The position numbers were made by a program, and so were the translations under genes. Positions 40,768 to 41,454 of a stretch of 41,454 nucleotides of DNA are shown here, one piece after another. Under the pieces are notes generated by a model that did no database searches, had not been told where the DNA came from, and saw nothing but the letters and a program-made list of their open reading frames with translations. The stretch comes from JAYZBC01 sp036339375 (GTDB taxonomy: Bacteria; Pseudomonadota; Alphaproteobacteria; MPNO01; UBA2964): NCBI GenBank assembly GCA_036339375.1, contig JAYZBC010000029.1, forward strand, positions 1 through 41,454. The letters are read 5' to 3'. Every line of letters begins with the position of its first letter. Within the stretch, counting starts at the first letter, position 1.

Positions 40768-41454
40768 ATGGCTGAAAAGGCTGATTCGTTTAAGGCTCAA
40801 TCCTGGATAGATGGGAAGCCCTTCAAAGCTGCAGGTGCGACTTCAGAAAAACTCCTATCACCCTGGGATAACAGCTTGGTTGCTACGGTCTCAATGGCTG
40901 ATAAACCAACAATCAATAAAGCAGTTGCAAGTAGTCGCTCAGCGTTTCAAAAAAGTCGACAGGTCACCCCGGCGGTACGCGCAGATTGGCTTCGTCGGGC
41001 AGCTGATGAAATTGACCATATTAAGGATAATATCGCGGAAATTACAATGCGTGCCCTTGGTAAGCCACGACGGGCTTGCGGGGTGGAGGCTGGCCGCGTT
41101 TCACAACTCATGAGGTTATGCGCAGAAGAACTTTTGCGAATGGAGGGGGAGGTCTTGCCGCTTGATGCACTACCAATGGGTAAGGGACGTTTCGGTTTCA
41201 CCCGCCACCATCCCCATGGCGTAATCGCGGCATTCACGCCATTTAATGCGCCTTCAAACTTGTTAATGCAAAAGGTAGCTCCCGCAATAGCCATGGGAAA
41301 TTCCGTGGTTGTCAAACCAGCATTTGAAGGCGTGGGTGAGGCTTTGCTAATTGCCGAATGTTTTACGAAAGCAGGGGTCCCGGATGGGATCATAAATGTG
41401 ACCCCGTGTCGACGTGACGTTACTCCTTACCTTGTCGGGCATCCGGATGTCTCC
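40768..41454 (+). CDS. Aldehyde dehydrogenase family protein, partial (window end)
   Basis: The first 229 codons of an NAD(P)-dependent aldehyde dehydrogenase; the gene continues beyond the window. The visible part includes a WIDGKPFKA start, the AVASSRSAFQ segment and GVIAAFTPFNAPSNLLMQKV with AIAMGNSVVVKPA, which form the NAD-binding half. The catalytic Cys and Glu lie outside the window, so the enzyme cannot be confirmed as active. AGAGGGATAAA precedes the ATG. It follows the DHPD-like gene closely and could oxidise an aldehyde formed in the same pathway. Confidence 0.9.
   Translation, partial: MAEKADSFKAQSWIDGKPFKAAGATSEKLLSPWDNSLVATVSMADKPTINKAVASSRSAFQKSRQVTPAVRADWLRRAADEIDHIKDNIAEITMRALGKPRRACGVEAGRVSQLMRLCAEELLRMEGEVLPLDALPMGKGRFGFTRHHPHGVIAAFTPFNAPSNLLMQKVAPAIAMGNSVVVKPAFEGVGEALLIAECFTKAGVPDGIINVTPCRRDVTPYLVGHPDVS

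Noticed and set aside
1..41454. A CRISPR array or recognised defence system
   Set aside because: No regularly spaced repeats and no Cas, restriction, retron or abortive-infection genes were found in the window.

Overview
The window looks like a chromosomal segment of a free-living, probably marine, heterotrophic alphaproteobacterium. The host background is AT-rich (one hand-counted line, 13681-13740, is 21/60 G+C). The block at 13.1-18.4 kb has an arrangement I associate with Alphaproteobacteria: a polyprenyl diphosphate synthase divergent from DUF2007, a TrmN6-like methyltransferase, an S49 peptidase, a small Cys-rich membrane protein, then glyQ-glyS. Genus-level placement is not possible from the sequence alone.

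Layout. 0-5.2 kb: unrelated single genes (Sel1-like lipoprotein, formamidase-like esterase, Ddn-like deazaflavin reductase, EamA exporter, a tiny secreted peptide, a 2OG-Fe(II) oxygenase-like protein, a GST) ending at tRNA-Pro(CGG). 5.3-6.9 kb: debris that looks phage- or island-derived (an Rz1/spanin-like remnant, a damaged zinc-ribbon-like gene, a HTH gene plus an unknown partner, and the stump of an upstream gene). 6.9-11.2 kb: a visibly GC-richer insert (line 9061-9120 is 42/60 G+C) with a TAXI-type TRAP transporter (receptor and fused permease) and a convergent metallo-beta-lactamase-fold hydrolase. 11.6-18.4 kb: conserved housekeeping genes.

18.4-25.1 kb is a tightly packed minus-strand run of seven genes: alpha/beta hydrolase, VOC dioxygenase-like protein, FAH-family hydrolase, oligopeptidase B, ArsC-like reductase, cupin and enol-lactonase-like hydrolase. 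25.3-41.5 kb is rich in accessory catabolic enzymes: class II aldolase-like protein, a J-domain protein, crotonase, BisC-like molybdoenzyme with a YciI-like partner, a minus-strand set (M20 peptidase, MBL hydrolase, DUF350, trypsin-like protease), and a plus-strand set (ornithine cyclodeaminase-like, ACMSD-like amidohydrolase, dienelactone hydrolase-like, orphan CoxL/XdhB-like molybdoenzyme, 4,5-dihydroxyphthalate decarboxylase-like protein, and an aldehyde dehydrogenase cut by the window end).

Taken together, ring-cleavage-type, lactonase, FAH, amidohydrolase and molybdenum hydroxylase genes suggest scavenging of aromatic, lactone or amide compounds, but no complete named pathway can be assembled. 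I found no CRISPR array, rRNA operon, intact transposase or obvious defence system. The least explained parts are the debris zone beside tRNA-Pro with its duplicated gene-junction sequence, and the orphan CoxL-like gene.
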